Source: Rhizobiaceae bacterium (lineage in GTDB: Bacteria; Pseudomonadota; Alphaproteobacteria; Rhizobiales; Rhizobiaceae). From it: 64,000 nt of DNA. Position 1 is the first letter of the stretch. Every line of letters starts with the position of its first letter. The stretch spans positions 1 through 64,000 of the forward strand of contig JANQKQ010000052.1 in NCBI GenBank assembly GCA_028281105.1, given 5' to 3'. Below the pieces are notes generated by a model. It had not been told where the DNA came from. It saw only the letters and a list, made by a program, of their open reading frames with translations, and ran no database searches. Below, in pieces: positions 47,263-56,687 of the stretch. The translations under genes were made by a program, and so were the position numbers.

Positions 47263-47598
47263 CTAGAGATCGTCGCCGACCGGCCGGGCGAGCCGGGCTT
47301 CGTTCCAACGATCGTAGCGGACGGACGCCCATTGGCGCGCCTGGGGAAGCCAGCTGCGGCGCCACCGGAAAGCCGCGATCGCCAACAGCAGGGCGGTATC
47401 GAACGCAAATACTCCGGCAAGCACCCCGGGCACCTCGGCTGCCGGAACGCCGATGATCCGCCCGTACAACGCGAAGATCGCATCGTGGACCTCACGGCGC
47501 AGGATATCGAAGCCGAAATGCAGATTGTTCGCGCTCAGCCCGTACCAGCCCCAGAAGAAGACCAGCGGAAACGCCCAAAGGATCAGGATTATACGCAT
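47263..47598 (-). CDS. Small membrane protein (DUF6105-like)
   Basis: A 111-residue protein with two membrane segments (about 3-22 and 58-78) and a basic C-terminal tail. The Trp-rich start IILILWAFPLVFFWGWYGLS is kept in small proteins of the order Hyphomicrobiales; the family name DUF6105 is from memory. ATG at 47598 follows GAGGGG. Its stop is 8 bases from the convergent ruvX end. Function unknown. Confidence 0.78.
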   Translation of the reverse strand: MRIILILWAFPLVFFWGWYGLSANNLHFGFDILRREVHDAIFALYGRIIGVPAAEVPGVLAGVFAFDTALLLAIAAFRWRRSWLPQARQWASVRYDRWNEARLARPVGDDL

Positions 47599-47687
47599 CA
47601 ACACCCCTCGCTGACCCCTATCATGTCAGGAATCGCGGCGGGCGCAACGTAAAGGCTTTATTAAGGTTAACGAGAAACCGGCCCGGG

Positions 47688-49346
47688 CTAGTTCAGCGGC
47701 GGATAGTAGGCGTCCAGAATGGCGCGCGCGCCGTAACGGTTGTCGAGCATGCCGTAGGTGTTGCGCCACAGCCCGCCGAGCCGCGTCTCCATGAACGCAT
47801 CGGCCACCTCGCCCAGATTGAGCCGGCGCAGTTCGGCCGCCGCCGCCGTCAACGCCAGTTGTTCGGTCAGAATACGCGCCGAACCCTGGTCGGCGCCGGC
47901 CATCGCCGCGGCCGAACGGATCACCTCGACCGTTTTCGCCGAGCCCTCGCCCAGATCGCGTTCCAGGCCGGCCATCACGGACCCTAGGATCTCGTTGCCG
48001 GACGCCGCCGCGCGCAGCACGTCCAGGCACATCACGTTACCCGACCCCTCCCAGATCGCGTTAAGCGGCGCTTCGCGATAATGGCGAGCCAGATTGCCGT
48101 CCTCCACATAGCCGTTGCCGCCCAGGCATTCGAGGATCTCGTAGATCACCGCCGGCGTGATCTTGCACACCCAGAACTTGACCGCCGGCGTCATCAGCCG
48201 CGCGTAGGCGGCTTCGTTGGGATCGTTGGCGGCCGCGTCGTAGGAGCGCGCCAGCCGCATGGCGAGCGCGGTCGCGGCGATCACCTCCAATGCCAGGTCG
48301 GCCAACACCCTGGCCATCAGCGGTTGGTCGATCAGCAGTTCGCCGAAAGCGCGCCGGTGCCGGCAGTGTTCGACCGCCTCGGCCAGACAGGTGCGCATCA
48401 GCCCGGCCGACGAGACCACGCAGTCCAGGCGGGTCAGCGTGACCATCTCCAAGATGGTCGCGACCCCCCTGCCCGGCTCGCCCACGGGCATCGCGAGCGC
48501 GCCGGCGAATTCCACTTCCGACGATGCGTTCGAGCGATTGCCCAGCTTGTCCTTCAACCGCTGGAAATGCAGGCTGTTCGGCCGCCCGTCCGGCAGGATT
48601 CGGGGCATCATGAAACAGGTCAGCCCTTGGTCGGCCTGGGCAAGCACCAGGAAGCCGTCGCACATGGGCGCCGACATGAACCATTTGTGGCCGGTGATCG
48701 CCCATTGGCCGTCGCCGGCGGGCTCGGCGCGCGTGATGTTGGCGCGCACGTCGGTTCCGCCCTGCTTTTCGGTCATGCCCATGCCGACGGTGAGGCCCTT
48801 CTTGGCGGCGGGCGGGCGATGGCTGGAGTCGTAGTCGTTGGTGCGGATTCCCGACAGCCATTCGTCGGCAACGGTGGGCGTGGTGATCAACGCCGCCGCG
48901 GCGGCATTGGTCATAGTGATCGGGCACAGATGGCCCATCTCGACCCCGGCGGTCATGTAGAAGCGGATGGCCCGCGCTGCGTTGCGAACGCCATGCTCGT
49001 TGCCATTATCGGTCCATATCGAATTGTGCAGGCCAACCGACGCCGAACGGCGCATCAGCGCATGATAGGCGGGATGAAACTCCACCTGGTCGAGGCGGTT
49101 GCCCTTGATGTCGTGGGTCTTGAGCACCGGAGTGTTGCGGTTGGCGAGCCTGGCCAGTTCGATGGTCTCGCCATGACCCGCCCAGCGCCCGTGCGTCGAC
49201 AACCCGTCGCGCACGGGCTGAGCGAACTGCGAACTCAGGTGCTTCAAGAGCGGATCGGTGTCGTAGGCGTTGTGGCCGCCGAAGATCGGCGACTGGTTGT
49301 CGACCGCTCCGGTGGCGGCAATGTCCGACTCGTTCATCAGGTTCAT
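47688..49346 (-). CDS. AidB-like acyl-CoA dehydrogenase
   Basis: A 552-residue flavoprotein of the acyl-CoA dehydrogenase superfamily, AidB branch. An N-terminal helical region is followed by a middle domain with [14 protein letters not shown] and a C-terminal domain with [25 protein letters not shown], a signature of AidB and isovaleryl-CoA dehydrogenase-like enzymes. E. coli AidB protects DNA from alkylation, but metabolic roles exist in relatives. ATG at 49346 was chosen as matching the family start. Confidence 0.88.
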   Translation of the reverse strand: MNLMNESDIAATGAVDNQSPIFGGHNAYDTDPLLKHLSSQFAQPVRDGLSTHGRWAGHGETIELARLANRNTPVLKTHDIKGNRLDQVEFHPAYHALMRRSASVGLHNSIWTDNGNEHGVRNAARAIRFYMTAGVEMGHLCPITMTNAAAAALITTPTVADEWLSGIRTNDYDSSHRPPAAKKGLTVGMGMTEKQGGTDVRANITRAEPAGDGQWAITGHKWFMSAPMCDGFLVLAQADQGLTCFMMPRILPDGRPNSLHFQRLKDKLGNRSNASSEVEFAGALAMPVGEPGRGVATILEMVTLTRLDCVVSSAGLMRTCLAEAVEHCRHRRAFGELLIDQPLMARVLADLALEVIAATALAMRLARSYDAAANDPNEAAYARLMTPAVKFWVCKITPAVIYEILECLGGNGYVEDGNLARHYREAPLNAIWEGSGNVMCLDVLRAAASGNEILGSVMAGLERDLGEGSAKTVEVIRSAAAMAGADQGSARILTEQLALTAAAAELRRLNLGEVADAFMETRLGGLWRNTYGMLDNRYGARAILDAYYPPLN

Positions 49347-49462
49347 GTGGTGGTTATAGCCCAGCAGACAACAAAATACCGCAACGAAACGGCATTTTCC
49401 TGTTTGCGAAAGCGTCCGCTCGCTTGTGCCGTCACCACCGGCGGCGTATATCCCCGATTTTG

Positions 49463-50431
49463 ATGGCCAAGGCAGCTCCCTCCCCTTCCACAAGGTTTCC
49501 GCATCGGCATTTGCTGGGCATCGGCGATCTTTCTCCGACGCAGATCGAGCATCTGCTCGATCTGGCCGAGGCCGCGATCTCCGTGGGGCGGCAGCTGGAG
49601 AAAAAGAAGGCGGTGCTGAGGGGCCGCACCCAGATCAACCTGTTCTTCGAAGCCTCCACGCGCACCCAGTCCTCGTTCGAACTGGCCGGCAAGCGCCTGG
49701 GCGCCGACGTGATGAACATGGCGGTAGGCTCGTCCTCGGTCAAAAAGGGCGAGACCGTGATCGACACAGCCATGACGCTGAACGCGATGCGCCCCGATCT
49801 GCTGGTGGTGCGCCACCACGCCGCCGGCGCGGTGGAACTGTTGTCCCAGAAGGTTGAATGCTCTGTCATCAACGCCGGCGACGGGGCGCACGAACATCCC
49901 ACCCAGGCGCTGCTGGATGCGCTGACCATCCGCCGCGCCAAGGGCGGGCTTTCCGGCCTGAAGGTGGCGATTTGCGGCGACGTGGCGCATTCGCGGGTGG
50001 CCCGCTCCAATATCCTGCTGCTCAACGCCATGGGCGCGCGGGTGCGCGTAGTCGCGCCGTCCACCCTTCTGCCGGCGGCGGTGGAAAAACTCGGGGTCGA
50101 GGTCTTCCATGGAATGGAGGAAGGGCTTGCCGACGCGGACGTGGTGATGATGCTGCGCCTGCAGCGTGAACGCATGGCGAGCGCGCTAGTACCATCGGTA
50201 CGCGAGTATTTTCGCTTCTTCGGCCTTGATAGCGACAAGCTTGCACGTGCCAAGCCCGACGCGCTTGTGATGCATCCGGGCCCGATGAACCGCGGCGTGG
50301 AGATCGCGTCAGCGGTCGCCGACGGGCCACAGAGCGTAATCCAGGAACAGGTGGAGATGGGCGTCGCCGTGCGCATGGCGATCATCGAGGAGCTGCTCAC
50401 CGGCGGCAATAAAAAGGCGGCGGCACGATGA
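49463..50431 (+). CDS. pyrB: Aspartate carbamoyltransferase catalytic subunit
   Basis: A 322-residue enzyme making carbamoyl-aspartate, the committed step of pyrimidine synthesis. Carbamoyl-phosphate motifs [11 protein letters not shown] (STRT) and [13 protein letters not shown] (HPTQ), plus MHPGPMNRG, are intact. There is no pyrI gene; instead the TGA overlaps the start of a dihydroorotase-like gene (ATGA), the layout of PyrB-PyrC' ATCases. ATG at 49463 was chosen over an in-frame ATG 39 bases upstream. Confidence 0.95.
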   Translation: MAKAAPSPSTRFPHRHLLGIGDLSPTQIEHLLDLAEAAISVGRQLEKKKAVLRGRTQINLFFEASTRTQSSFELAGKRLGADVMNMAVGSSSVKKGETVIDTAMTLNAMRPDLLVVRHHAAGAVELLSQKVECSVINAGDGAHEHPTQALLDALTIRRAKGGLSGLKVAICGDVAHSRVARSNILLLNAMGARVRVVAPSTLLPAAVEKLGVEVFHGMEEGLADADVVMMLRLQRERMASALVPSVREYFRFFGLDSDKLARAKPDALVMHPGPMNRGVEIASAVADGPQSVIQEQVEMGVAVRMAIIEELLTGGNKKAAAR

Positions 50432-51732
50432 GCGGCCCGCCGCTTGCCATCGTCGGCGGCCATGTGGTCGACCCGGTCCAGGGCATCGACGGCATCGCCA
50501 GCGTCCTCGTGCGCGACGACAAGATCGCCGGCATCGAGCCGACCGCAAAGCCGGAACTTCCTGACGCGGTCCAGGTGATCGACGCTACCGGCAAGCACGT
50601 CTTCCCCGGCCTGATCGACGCGCGCGTCTATGTGGGCGAGCCCGGCAGCGAATACCGCGAGACCATCGCCTCGGCTTCCCGCGCGGCGGCTGCCGGCGGG
50701 GTAACCGGTTTCATCATGATGCCGGAGACGGATCCCGTGATCGACAATGTGGCGCTGGTCGATTTCGTCACCCGCACCGCGCGCGACACCGCGCTCGTTC
50801 ACGTCTACCCTTCCGCCGCAGTCACTACAGGCTTCGCCGGCGATGCGCTCACCGAGTTCGGCCTGCTCAAAGCCGCCGGCGCGGTGATGGTTTCGGAAGG
50901 CAAGCGCTCGATCGCCAACAATCTTCTGCTGCGCCACGCCATGACGTATGCGCGCGACTTCGATCTGGTCGTCGCCTTGGAAGCCCACGATCCCCACCTG
51001 GCCGCCAATGGCGTGATGAACGAGGGGCTGATCGCCACCCATCTGGGCCTGGCCGGCATTCCGCGCGAGGCCGAGATCATCCCGCTGGAGCGCGACCTGA
51101 GGCTGGCGGCGCTGACCGGCGGCAGATACCACGCCGCCAAGCTGTCGACACGGGACTCGGCCAAGGCGGTGGCCTACTACAAGGACAATCATCACCGGGT
51201 CACCGGTGCGGCATCAATCAACCATCTGTGCCTCAACGAGACCGACATCGGCCGCTACCGCACCTTCTTCCGCCTGTCCCCGCCCCTGCGTTCTGAAGAG
51301 GACCGTGTGGCCATGGTCGAGGCCCTGGCGGCCGGCACGATTGATCTGATCGTCTCATCCCACGACCCACAGGACGTGGACACCAAGCGGCATCCGTTCT
51401 CCGAGGCCGCCGACGGCGCGATCGGGTTGGAGACGATGTTCGCGGCCGCGATGCGGCTCTACCACAATGGCGACGTGCCGCTCCCCCGTCTGATCGATGC
51501 GATGAGCGCCCGGCCCGCCGCGATCTTCGGATTGCCCGGCGGCTCGCTGAAGAAGGGCGCGCGCGCCGATATTGCCATCGCCGATCTCGAACTGCCCTGG
51601 GTGGTCGCCGAAGACGACCTGGTCTCGCGTTCCAAGAATACCGCGTTCGAGGGCGCCCGGTTCACCGGCAAGGTCTTGCAAACCCTGGTCGCTGGACGCA
51701 CTGTATACACGAGCGGTACGACCTCCGGTTGA
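50428..51732 (+). CDS. pyrC: Dihydroorotase-like PyrC' (metal site degenerate)
   Basis: A 434-residue amidohydrolase-fold protein clearly related to class I dihydroorotase, but its metal site is broken. The usual DxHxH is DARVY (64-68); the carboxylated-lysine motif TKG is TTG (133-135); the HAED-type His segment is ALEAHD; and the catalytic TDHAPH is SSHDPQ. It is very probably inactive and structural, like PyrC' that pairs with PyrB in Pseudomonas. An active dihydroorotase should lie elsewhere in the genome. The overlap with pyrB supports a fixed stoichiometry. Confidence 0.9.
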   Translation: MSGPPLAIVGGHVVDPVQGIDGIASVLVRDDKIAGIEPTAKPELPDAVQVIDATGKHVFPGLIDARVYVGEPGSEYRETIASASRAAAAGGVTGFIMMPETDPVIDNVALVDFVTRTARDTALVHVYPSAAVTTGFAGDALTEFGLLKAAGAVMVSEGKRSIANNLLLRHAMTYARDFDLVVALEAHDPHLAANGVMNEGLIATHLGLAGIPREAEIIPLERDLRLAALTGGRYHAAKLSTRDSAKAVAYYKDNHHRVTGAASINHLCLNETDIGRYRTFFRLSPPLRSEEDRVAMVEALAAGTIDLIVSSHDPQDVDTKRHPFSEAADGAIGLETMFAAAMRLYHNGDVPLPRLIDAMSARPAAIFGLPGGSLKKGARADIAIADLELPWVVAEDDLVSRSKNTAFEGARFTGKVLQTLVAGRTVYTSGTTSG

Positions 51733-51771
51733 AAATCCACCGGAGTGCACGAGCTGCCGGGAGGATGAGGC

Positions 51772-52392
51772 ATGCCGGATCCGATCAACTGGAGCCTGGC
51801 GCTACCCTATTTGTTGAGTGCGTTCGCCTTCGGCTATCTGCTGGGCTCGATCCCGTTCGGCCTGTTGCTCACCCGGGCGGCCGGATTGGGCGACGTGCGC
51901 GCCATCGGTTCAGGCAATATCGGCGCAACCAACGTGCTGCGCACCGGCAATCGGTCGTTGGCGGCGGCGACGCTGCTGGCCGATCTCGCCAAGGGTCTCG
52001 TTGCCGTTGTGGTGGCCGCAAGCTTCGGCCCCGACCTCGCGGTGATGGCGGGCCTGGGCGCATTTCTGGGCCACTGCTTCCCGATATGGCTGAAGTTCCG
52101 GGGCGGCAAGGGGGTCGCCACCTATATCGGCGTTCTTGCCGGGCTTGCCTGGCCGGTGGCGGTCGGATTTTGCGCGATATGGCTGCTGGTGGCGGCGATC
52201 TTCCGGTACTCCTCGCTTGCCGCGCTGGTCGCCAGCGTCGCGGCGGTCATCGCCCTGCGGCTTTTCAACTACCCGCAGCAATCTGAGTTGTTCGCCCTGC
52301 TCACGGTCATCTTGTGGCTGAAGCACTGGGCGAACATCCGCCGACTGATGCGTGGCGAGGAAGGCCGCATCAAGCTGGGCGGCGGCGGATGA
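51772..52392 (+). CDS. plsY: Glycerol-3-phosphate acyltransferase PlsY
   Basis: A 206-residue, multi-helix inner-membrane enzyme that transfers an acyl group from acyl-phosphate to glycerol-3-phosphate, the first step of phospholipid synthesis. The catalytic loops are [25 protein letters not shown] and FRGGKGVAT. It starts about 40 bases after pyrC' and overlaps dprA (ATGA). Confidence 0.94.
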   Translation: MPDPINWSLALPYLLSAFAFGYLLGSIPFGLLLTRAAGLGDVRAIGSGNIGATNVLRTGNRSLAAATLLADLAKGLVAVVVAASFGPDLAVMAGLGAFLGHCFPIWLKFRGGKGVATYIGVLAGLAWPVAVGFCAIWLLVAAIFRYSSLAALVASVAAVIALRLFNYPQQSELFALLTVILWLKHWANIRRLMRGEEGRIKLGGGG

Positions 52393-53540
52393 GCGCCGGC
52401 GACAACGGCGCCTTCGAGCTCAACGACCAACAGCGGCTCGCCTGGCTGCGGCTGATTCGCAGCGAGAACGTCGGCCCGGCCACGTTCCGCGACCTGATCA
52501 ACCATTTCGGCTCGGCCTCGGCCGCGATCGAAGCGCTGCCTGAACTGTCCCGGCGCGGCGGGCGCTCCGCCCGCATCAAGATCTGCCCTCCGGATGTCGC
52601 GGCGGGCGAACTGGAGGCAACCGAGCGGCTCGGAGGACGCATTGTCGCAATGGGCGAAAGGGGTTATCCGCCCTACCTGCAACAGGCCGATTATCCACCA
52701 CCCATGTTGAGCGTTCGCGGCGACAGCTCCACGATCGATCGCCCGACCGTCGGCATCGTCGGCGCGCGCAACGCCTCGCTCGCGGGAGTGAAACTGGCCG
52801 CTGCCTTCGCCAAGGAACTTGGCTCGCTTGGCTACACGATCGTTTCGGGATACGCACGCGGCATCGACATCGCAGCCCACAAAGCATCTGCCGACAGCGG
52901 CACGGTCGCCGTGTTCGCCGGCGGCATTGATGCGATATTTCCACCCGAGCACGTGGAATTCACCGAAGAGTTCCTGGCCAGAGGCAATTCCATCATCTCC
53001 GAAATGCCCCTGGGCTGGCGCCCGCGCGCGAAGGATTTCCCCCGCCGCAACCGGATCATCGCCGGCGTCAGTTTGGGGGTGGTGGTGATCGAGGCGGCCC
53101 AGCGTTCCGGTTCGCTTATCACCGCGCGGCTGGCGAACGAAGCCGGACGCCTGGTCTTTGCCGTGCCCGGCTCGCCGCTCGACCCGCGCAGCGCCGGTAC
53201 CAACATCTTGCTCAAGCGCGGCGCGCAGATCGCAACCAGTGCTCAGGACGTCGAAGAAGCCGTCCGTCCGTTGACCGGGCTCAGGCCGCCGCCGGGTCCG
53301 CAATTTGGCGAAACGCCGGATGAAGCAGCCAACGAAGACGAGCTGGCGCGCGCATCAGCGGATATCGCCGATGCGGTGCGACAGGCGGTGACCAGCGCCC
53401 TGGGGCCGACGCCGGTCGAGGTGGACGAGATCATCCGCTACACCGGCGCGTCGGCGGGAGAAGTCCAGCTGGTGCTGATAGAATTGGATCTGGCCGGCAG
53501 GCTGGAGCGGCATGCCGGAAACCGGGTCTCTTTGGTGTGA
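52389..53540 (+). CDS. dprA: DNA-processing protein DprA
   Basis: A 383-residue protein that loads RecA on incoming single-stranded DNA during transformation. An N-terminal helical/SAM-like region (about 10-65) is followed by a Rossmann-like DprA core with GARNAS and [11 protein letters not shown], and a C-terminal winged-helix DprA_WH (about 325-383). ATG at 52389 overlaps the plsY stop. Presence does not prove competence, since dprA is widespread in non-competent rhizobia. Confidence 0.94.
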   Translation: MSAGDNGAFELNDQQRLAWLRLIRSENVGPATFRDLINHFGSASAAIEALPELSRRGGRSARIKICPPDVAAGELEATERLGGRIVAMGERGYPPYLQQADYPPPMLSVRGDSSTIDRPTVGIVGARNASLAGVKLAAAFAKELGSLGYTIVSGYARGIDIAAHKASADSGTVAVFAGGIDAIFPPEHVEFTEEFLARGNSIISEMPLGWRPRAKDFPRRNRIIAGVSLGVVVIEAAQRSGSLITARLANEAGRLVFAVPGSPLDPRSAGTNILLKRGAQIATSAQDVEEAVRPLTGLRPPPGPQFGETPDEAANEDELARASADIADAVRQAVTSALGPTPVEVDEIIRYTGASAGEVQLVLIELDLAGRLERHAGNRVSLV

Positions 53541-53562
53541 AGGAGCGTGCCGGTGCGCGCGA

Positions 53563-53799
53563 TCAATGCCCGCCGGTCGGTCGGTGGCCGGCCTCGCCGC
53601 CGGGCGGCGGTGGGTTGGTTCCGCGCTCGGCCGCCTCCAGCATCGCCATCTCAATCAGATACGCCAACATCTCTTCATCGATCCGAATGCAGATGGTGCG
53701 CAACTCGGCCAGCATGGCGCGCACATAGTTCAGGCTTTCAACAGGATCGGGCTCGCCCGCGTTGTTGTCGTCGTTTTTGATTGCCGTGGCTCCAGGCAT
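53563..53799 (-). CDS. Small conserved hypothetical protein
   Basis: A 78-residue protein on the strand opposite dprA and topA. The middle part PVESLNYVRAMLAELRTICIR and LAYLIEMAMLEAAERG looks helical and conserved among rhizobia; the N-terminal Asp/Asn-rich and C-terminal Pro/Gly-rich ends look disordered. The sequence resembles uncharacterised proteins kept near dprA-topA. No domain is recognised. Confidence 0.75.
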   Translation of the reverse strand: MPGATAIKNDDNNAGEPDPVESLNYVRAMLAELRTICIRIDEEMLAYLIEMAMLEAAERGTNPPPPGGEAGHRPTGGH

Positions 53800-54140
53800 T
53801 TAACACCTTTCGGATTCGCAAGCCCGCCGCCGACAGGGATGACCCGGGTCCTGCAAGTCCCGAAAAGCAAGGCAAAGTGTCGGTTGTGTCTCGCTACCAC
53901 CAAATCGCTATGATTGCAATTCACACCAAATACAACCTAAGATTGGAAGTCCATACCCCACAATTGGCAGTGGCGCGCCGACCCGCCGGCAAGAACTGGC
54001 CGGACCAGGGCCGGCACGATCGACAGCCGCGCACTTGACGGCGGCGCGCGGGTTGGCCAATTCAGAGACCTTCTTGCAATGTTTATCGACAATCTATAGC
54101 TGCCTGAACTACGGTCGCACATCAGGGGCATCAAGGCACA
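53800..54140. other. Intergenic region upstream of topA
   Basis: About 340 bases with no supported gene. It should hold the topA promoter on the right and the promoter of the small hypothetical gene on the left. An AT-richer segment spans about 53890-53960. I see no repeat or riboswitch. Confidence 0.5.
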
Positions 54141-56663
54141 ATGGCATCATCGGTCGTCGTGGTGGAATCGCCCGCCAAGGCAAAGACAATCAACAAATAC
54201 CTGGGTAAGGACTATACGGTCCTCGCCTCCTACGGGCATGTGCGCGATCTGCCCGCCAAAGACGGCTCGGTTCGTCCCGACGATGATTTCGACATGTCGT
54301 GGGTCGTCGACACCAAGGCGCGTGGCCGGCTCAACGATATCGCCAAAGCCGTCAAAGGCGCAGATCGCCTGATCCTGGCCACCGACCCCGACCGCGAAGG
54401 CGAAGCCATTTCGTGGCATGTGCTGGAAGTGCTCAACCAGAAGAAGGTGTTGAAGGACAAACCGGTCGAGCGGGTTGTGTTCAACGCGATCACCAAGAAA
54501 TCCGTGCTCGAGGCCATGGAAAGCCCGCGCCAGATCGATGCGCCGCTGGTCGAGGCCTATATGGCGCGCCGCGCGCTCGACTATCTCGTCGGGTTCACTT
54601 TGTCGCCGGTGCTTTGGCGCAAACTGCCGGGCGCGCGCTCTGCGGGGCGCGTCCAATCGGTGGCGCTGCGCCTGATCTGCGACCGCGAGCAGGAAATCGA
54701 GGCGTTCAAGCCGGTCGAATACTGGTCGGTGATCGCCACGCTCGCCAACGCCCAGGGGCAGACCTTTGCCGCGCGCATCGCCGAATTCGAAGGCCAGAAG
54801 CTGGGCCGCCAGGATATCGGCAACGAAGCCCAGGCAATGGCGATCAAGACCATGCTCGAGGCGGCCGATCTTTCGGTCGGCTCGGTGGTTTCGAAACCGA
54901 CCAAACGCAATCCGGCGCCGCCCTTCACCACTTCGACCCTGCAGATGGACGCCAGCCGCAAGCTCGGCTTCTCCGCCAGCCGCACCATGCGCGTGGCGCA
55001 GCGGCTGTATGAGGGGATCGATATCGGCGGGGAAACGGTCGGGCTGATCACCTATATGCGTACCGACGGCGTGCAGATCGCACCCGAGGCGATCGGGCCG
55101 GTGCGCGAGCACATCGCCACCCAGTTCGGCGAACCCTACGTGCCGGACGAGCCGCGCCATTACTCGACCAAGGCAAAGAACGCCCAGGAAGCGCACGAGG
55201 CGATCCGGCCGACCGACGTCTCGCGCACGCCCGAAGCGATGACGCCGCATCTCGATGACGACCAGAACAAGCTGTACGGGCTGATCTGGCGTCGCGCGGT
55301 ATCCAGCCAGATGGCCTCCGCCGAGATCGAGCGAACGACCGTCGACATCACCGCACGCCGCGGCGGCGAGACGGCGCAGTTGCGGGCGACCGGCTCGGTG
55401 GTGCGCTTCGATGGCTTTCTGCGCGTCTACGAGACCGCCCGTCCACAGGGTGAGGAGGAGGACGACGCCCGCCTGCCCAAGCTGGCCGAGGGTGAGACGG
55501 TGCGCCGCGAAGCGATCGAAGCCAAGCAGCATTTCACCGAACCGCCGCCGCGCTATTCCGAAGCCTCCTTGATCCGCAAGATGGAGGAACTGGGCATCGG
55601 CCGTCCGTCGACCTATGCAGCCACACTCGCCACCCTGCAGGACCGCGGATATGTCAGTTTGGACAAACGTCGTTTCACGCCTGAATCGAAGGGCCGGGTG
55701 GTGACGGGCTTTCTGGAGAACTTCTTCAACCGCTACGTGGAATATGATTTCACCGCCGGGCTGGAGGAACAGCTCGACAAGATTTCCGCCGGTGAACTGG
55801 AATGGAAGGACGTGCTGCGCGACTTCTGGAAGCAGTTTTCGGGCAGCGTGGACGACATCAAGGATCTGCGCGTGGGCCAGGTGCTCGACGTGCTCAACGT
55901 GGAATTGGCCCCGATCGCGTTTCCCGAGCGCGAAGACGGCGGCGACCCGCGCCACTGTCCGCGCTGCGAAGACGGGCAACTCAGCCTTAAGGTCGGCCGC
56001 TACGGCGCCTTCGTCGGCTGCTCGAATTATCCCGACTGTGCCTTCACCCGCCAGCTTGGTGACAACGGCAACGGCGACAACGACGCCGGCGAGGGACCGA
56101 AGGAGCTGGGCGCCGATCCCGACACCGGCGAGACGGTAACGCTGCGCTCGGGCAGGTTCGGACCCTATGTGCAACGCGGTGAAGGCAAGCAGGCCAAGCG
56201 CACCGGCCTGCCGAAAACCTGGGCGCCGGACGACATCGACCTGGGGCGCGCGTTGCAGCTGTTGTCGCTGCCGCGCGAAGTCGGCCTGCATCCCGAAAGC
56301 GGCAAATCGATCAACGCAGGCCTGGGCCGCTACGGTCCGTTCGTGCAACACGATGGCGTATACGCTAATCTGGACTCGATCGAGGAAGTATTCTCGGTCG
56401 GACTCAACCGGGCGGTCTCGGCGCTGGCGGAGAAAGCCGCCAAGGGCGGGCGGCGGCGCACAGCAGCCGCGCTGAAGGAGCTTGGCGATCATCCGCAACA
56501 GGGCGGCCCCGTCTCGGTCAGGGACGGGCGATACGGACCCTATGTCAATCACGGCAAGATCAACGCGACCCTGCCCAAGGACAAGGATCCCACATCGGTA
56601 ACCATGGAAGAGGCGGTCGCCTTGATCGCCGAAAAGGCAGCGCGCGGCAAAACGAGGCGGTAG
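54141..56663 (+). CDS. topA: DNA topoisomerase I
   Basis: An 840-residue type IA topoisomerase that removes negative supercoils. The Toprim domain shows VESPAKAKTI (8-17) and ATDPDREGEAI; the active-site Tyr lies in GLITYMRTDG near residue 305. A C-terminal zinc motif CPRCEDGQL...CSNYPDC and three TopA C-terminal repeats (each GRYGPYV-like) follow. It is followed by rnr after 24 bases. Confidence 0.96.
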   Translation: MASSVVVVESPAKAKTINKYLGKDYTVLASYGHVRDLPAKDGSVRPDDDFDMSWVVDTKARGRLNDIAKAVKGADRLILATDPDREGEAISWHVLEVLNQKKVLKDKPVERVVFNAITKKSVLEAMESPRQIDAPLVEAYMARRALDYLVGFTLSPVLWRKLPGARSAGRVQSVALRLICDREQEIEAFKPVEYWSVIATLANAQGQTFAARIAEFEGQKLGRQDIGNEAQAMAIKTMLEAADLSVGSVVSKPTKRNPAPPFTTSTLQMDASRKLGFSASRTMRVAQRLYEGIDIGGETVGLITYMRTDGVQIAPEAIGPVREHIATQFGEPYVPDEPRHYSTKAKNAQEAHEAIRPTDVSRTPEAMTPHLDDDQNKLYGLIWRRAVSSQMASAEIERTTVDITARRGGETAQLRATGSVVRFDGFLRVYETARPQGEEEDDARLPKLAEGETVRREAIEAKQHFTEPPPRYSEASLIRKMEELGIGRPSTYAATLATLQDRGYVSLDKRRFTPESKGRVVTGFLENFFNRYVEYDFTAGLEEQLDKISAGELEWKDVLRDFWKQFSGSVDDIKDLRVGQVLDVLNVELAPIAFPEREDGGDPRHCPRCEDGQLSLKVGRYGAFVGCSNYPDCAFTRQLGDNGNGDNDAGEGPKELGADPDTGETVTLRSGRFGPYVQRGEGKQAKRTGLPKTWAPDDIDLGRALQLLSLPREVGLHPESGKSINAGLGRYGPFVQHDGVYANLDSIEEVFSVGLNRAVSALAEKAAKGGRRRTAAALKELGDHPQQGGPVSVRDGRYGPYVNHGKINATLPKDKDPTSVTMEEAVALIAEKAARGKTRR

Positions 56664-56687
56664 AAGCTTCAGCAGGGGGGCGGAGAG

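Noticed and set aside
49432-51195. A 587-codon minus-strand frame
   Set aside because: It is the complement of pyrB and pyrC', and its translation is low-complexity Arg/Ser-rich with no family features.
50428-51732. Annotation as an active class I dihydroorotase
   Set aside because: Every metal-binding motif checked is altered, so only a structural PyrC' role is supported.
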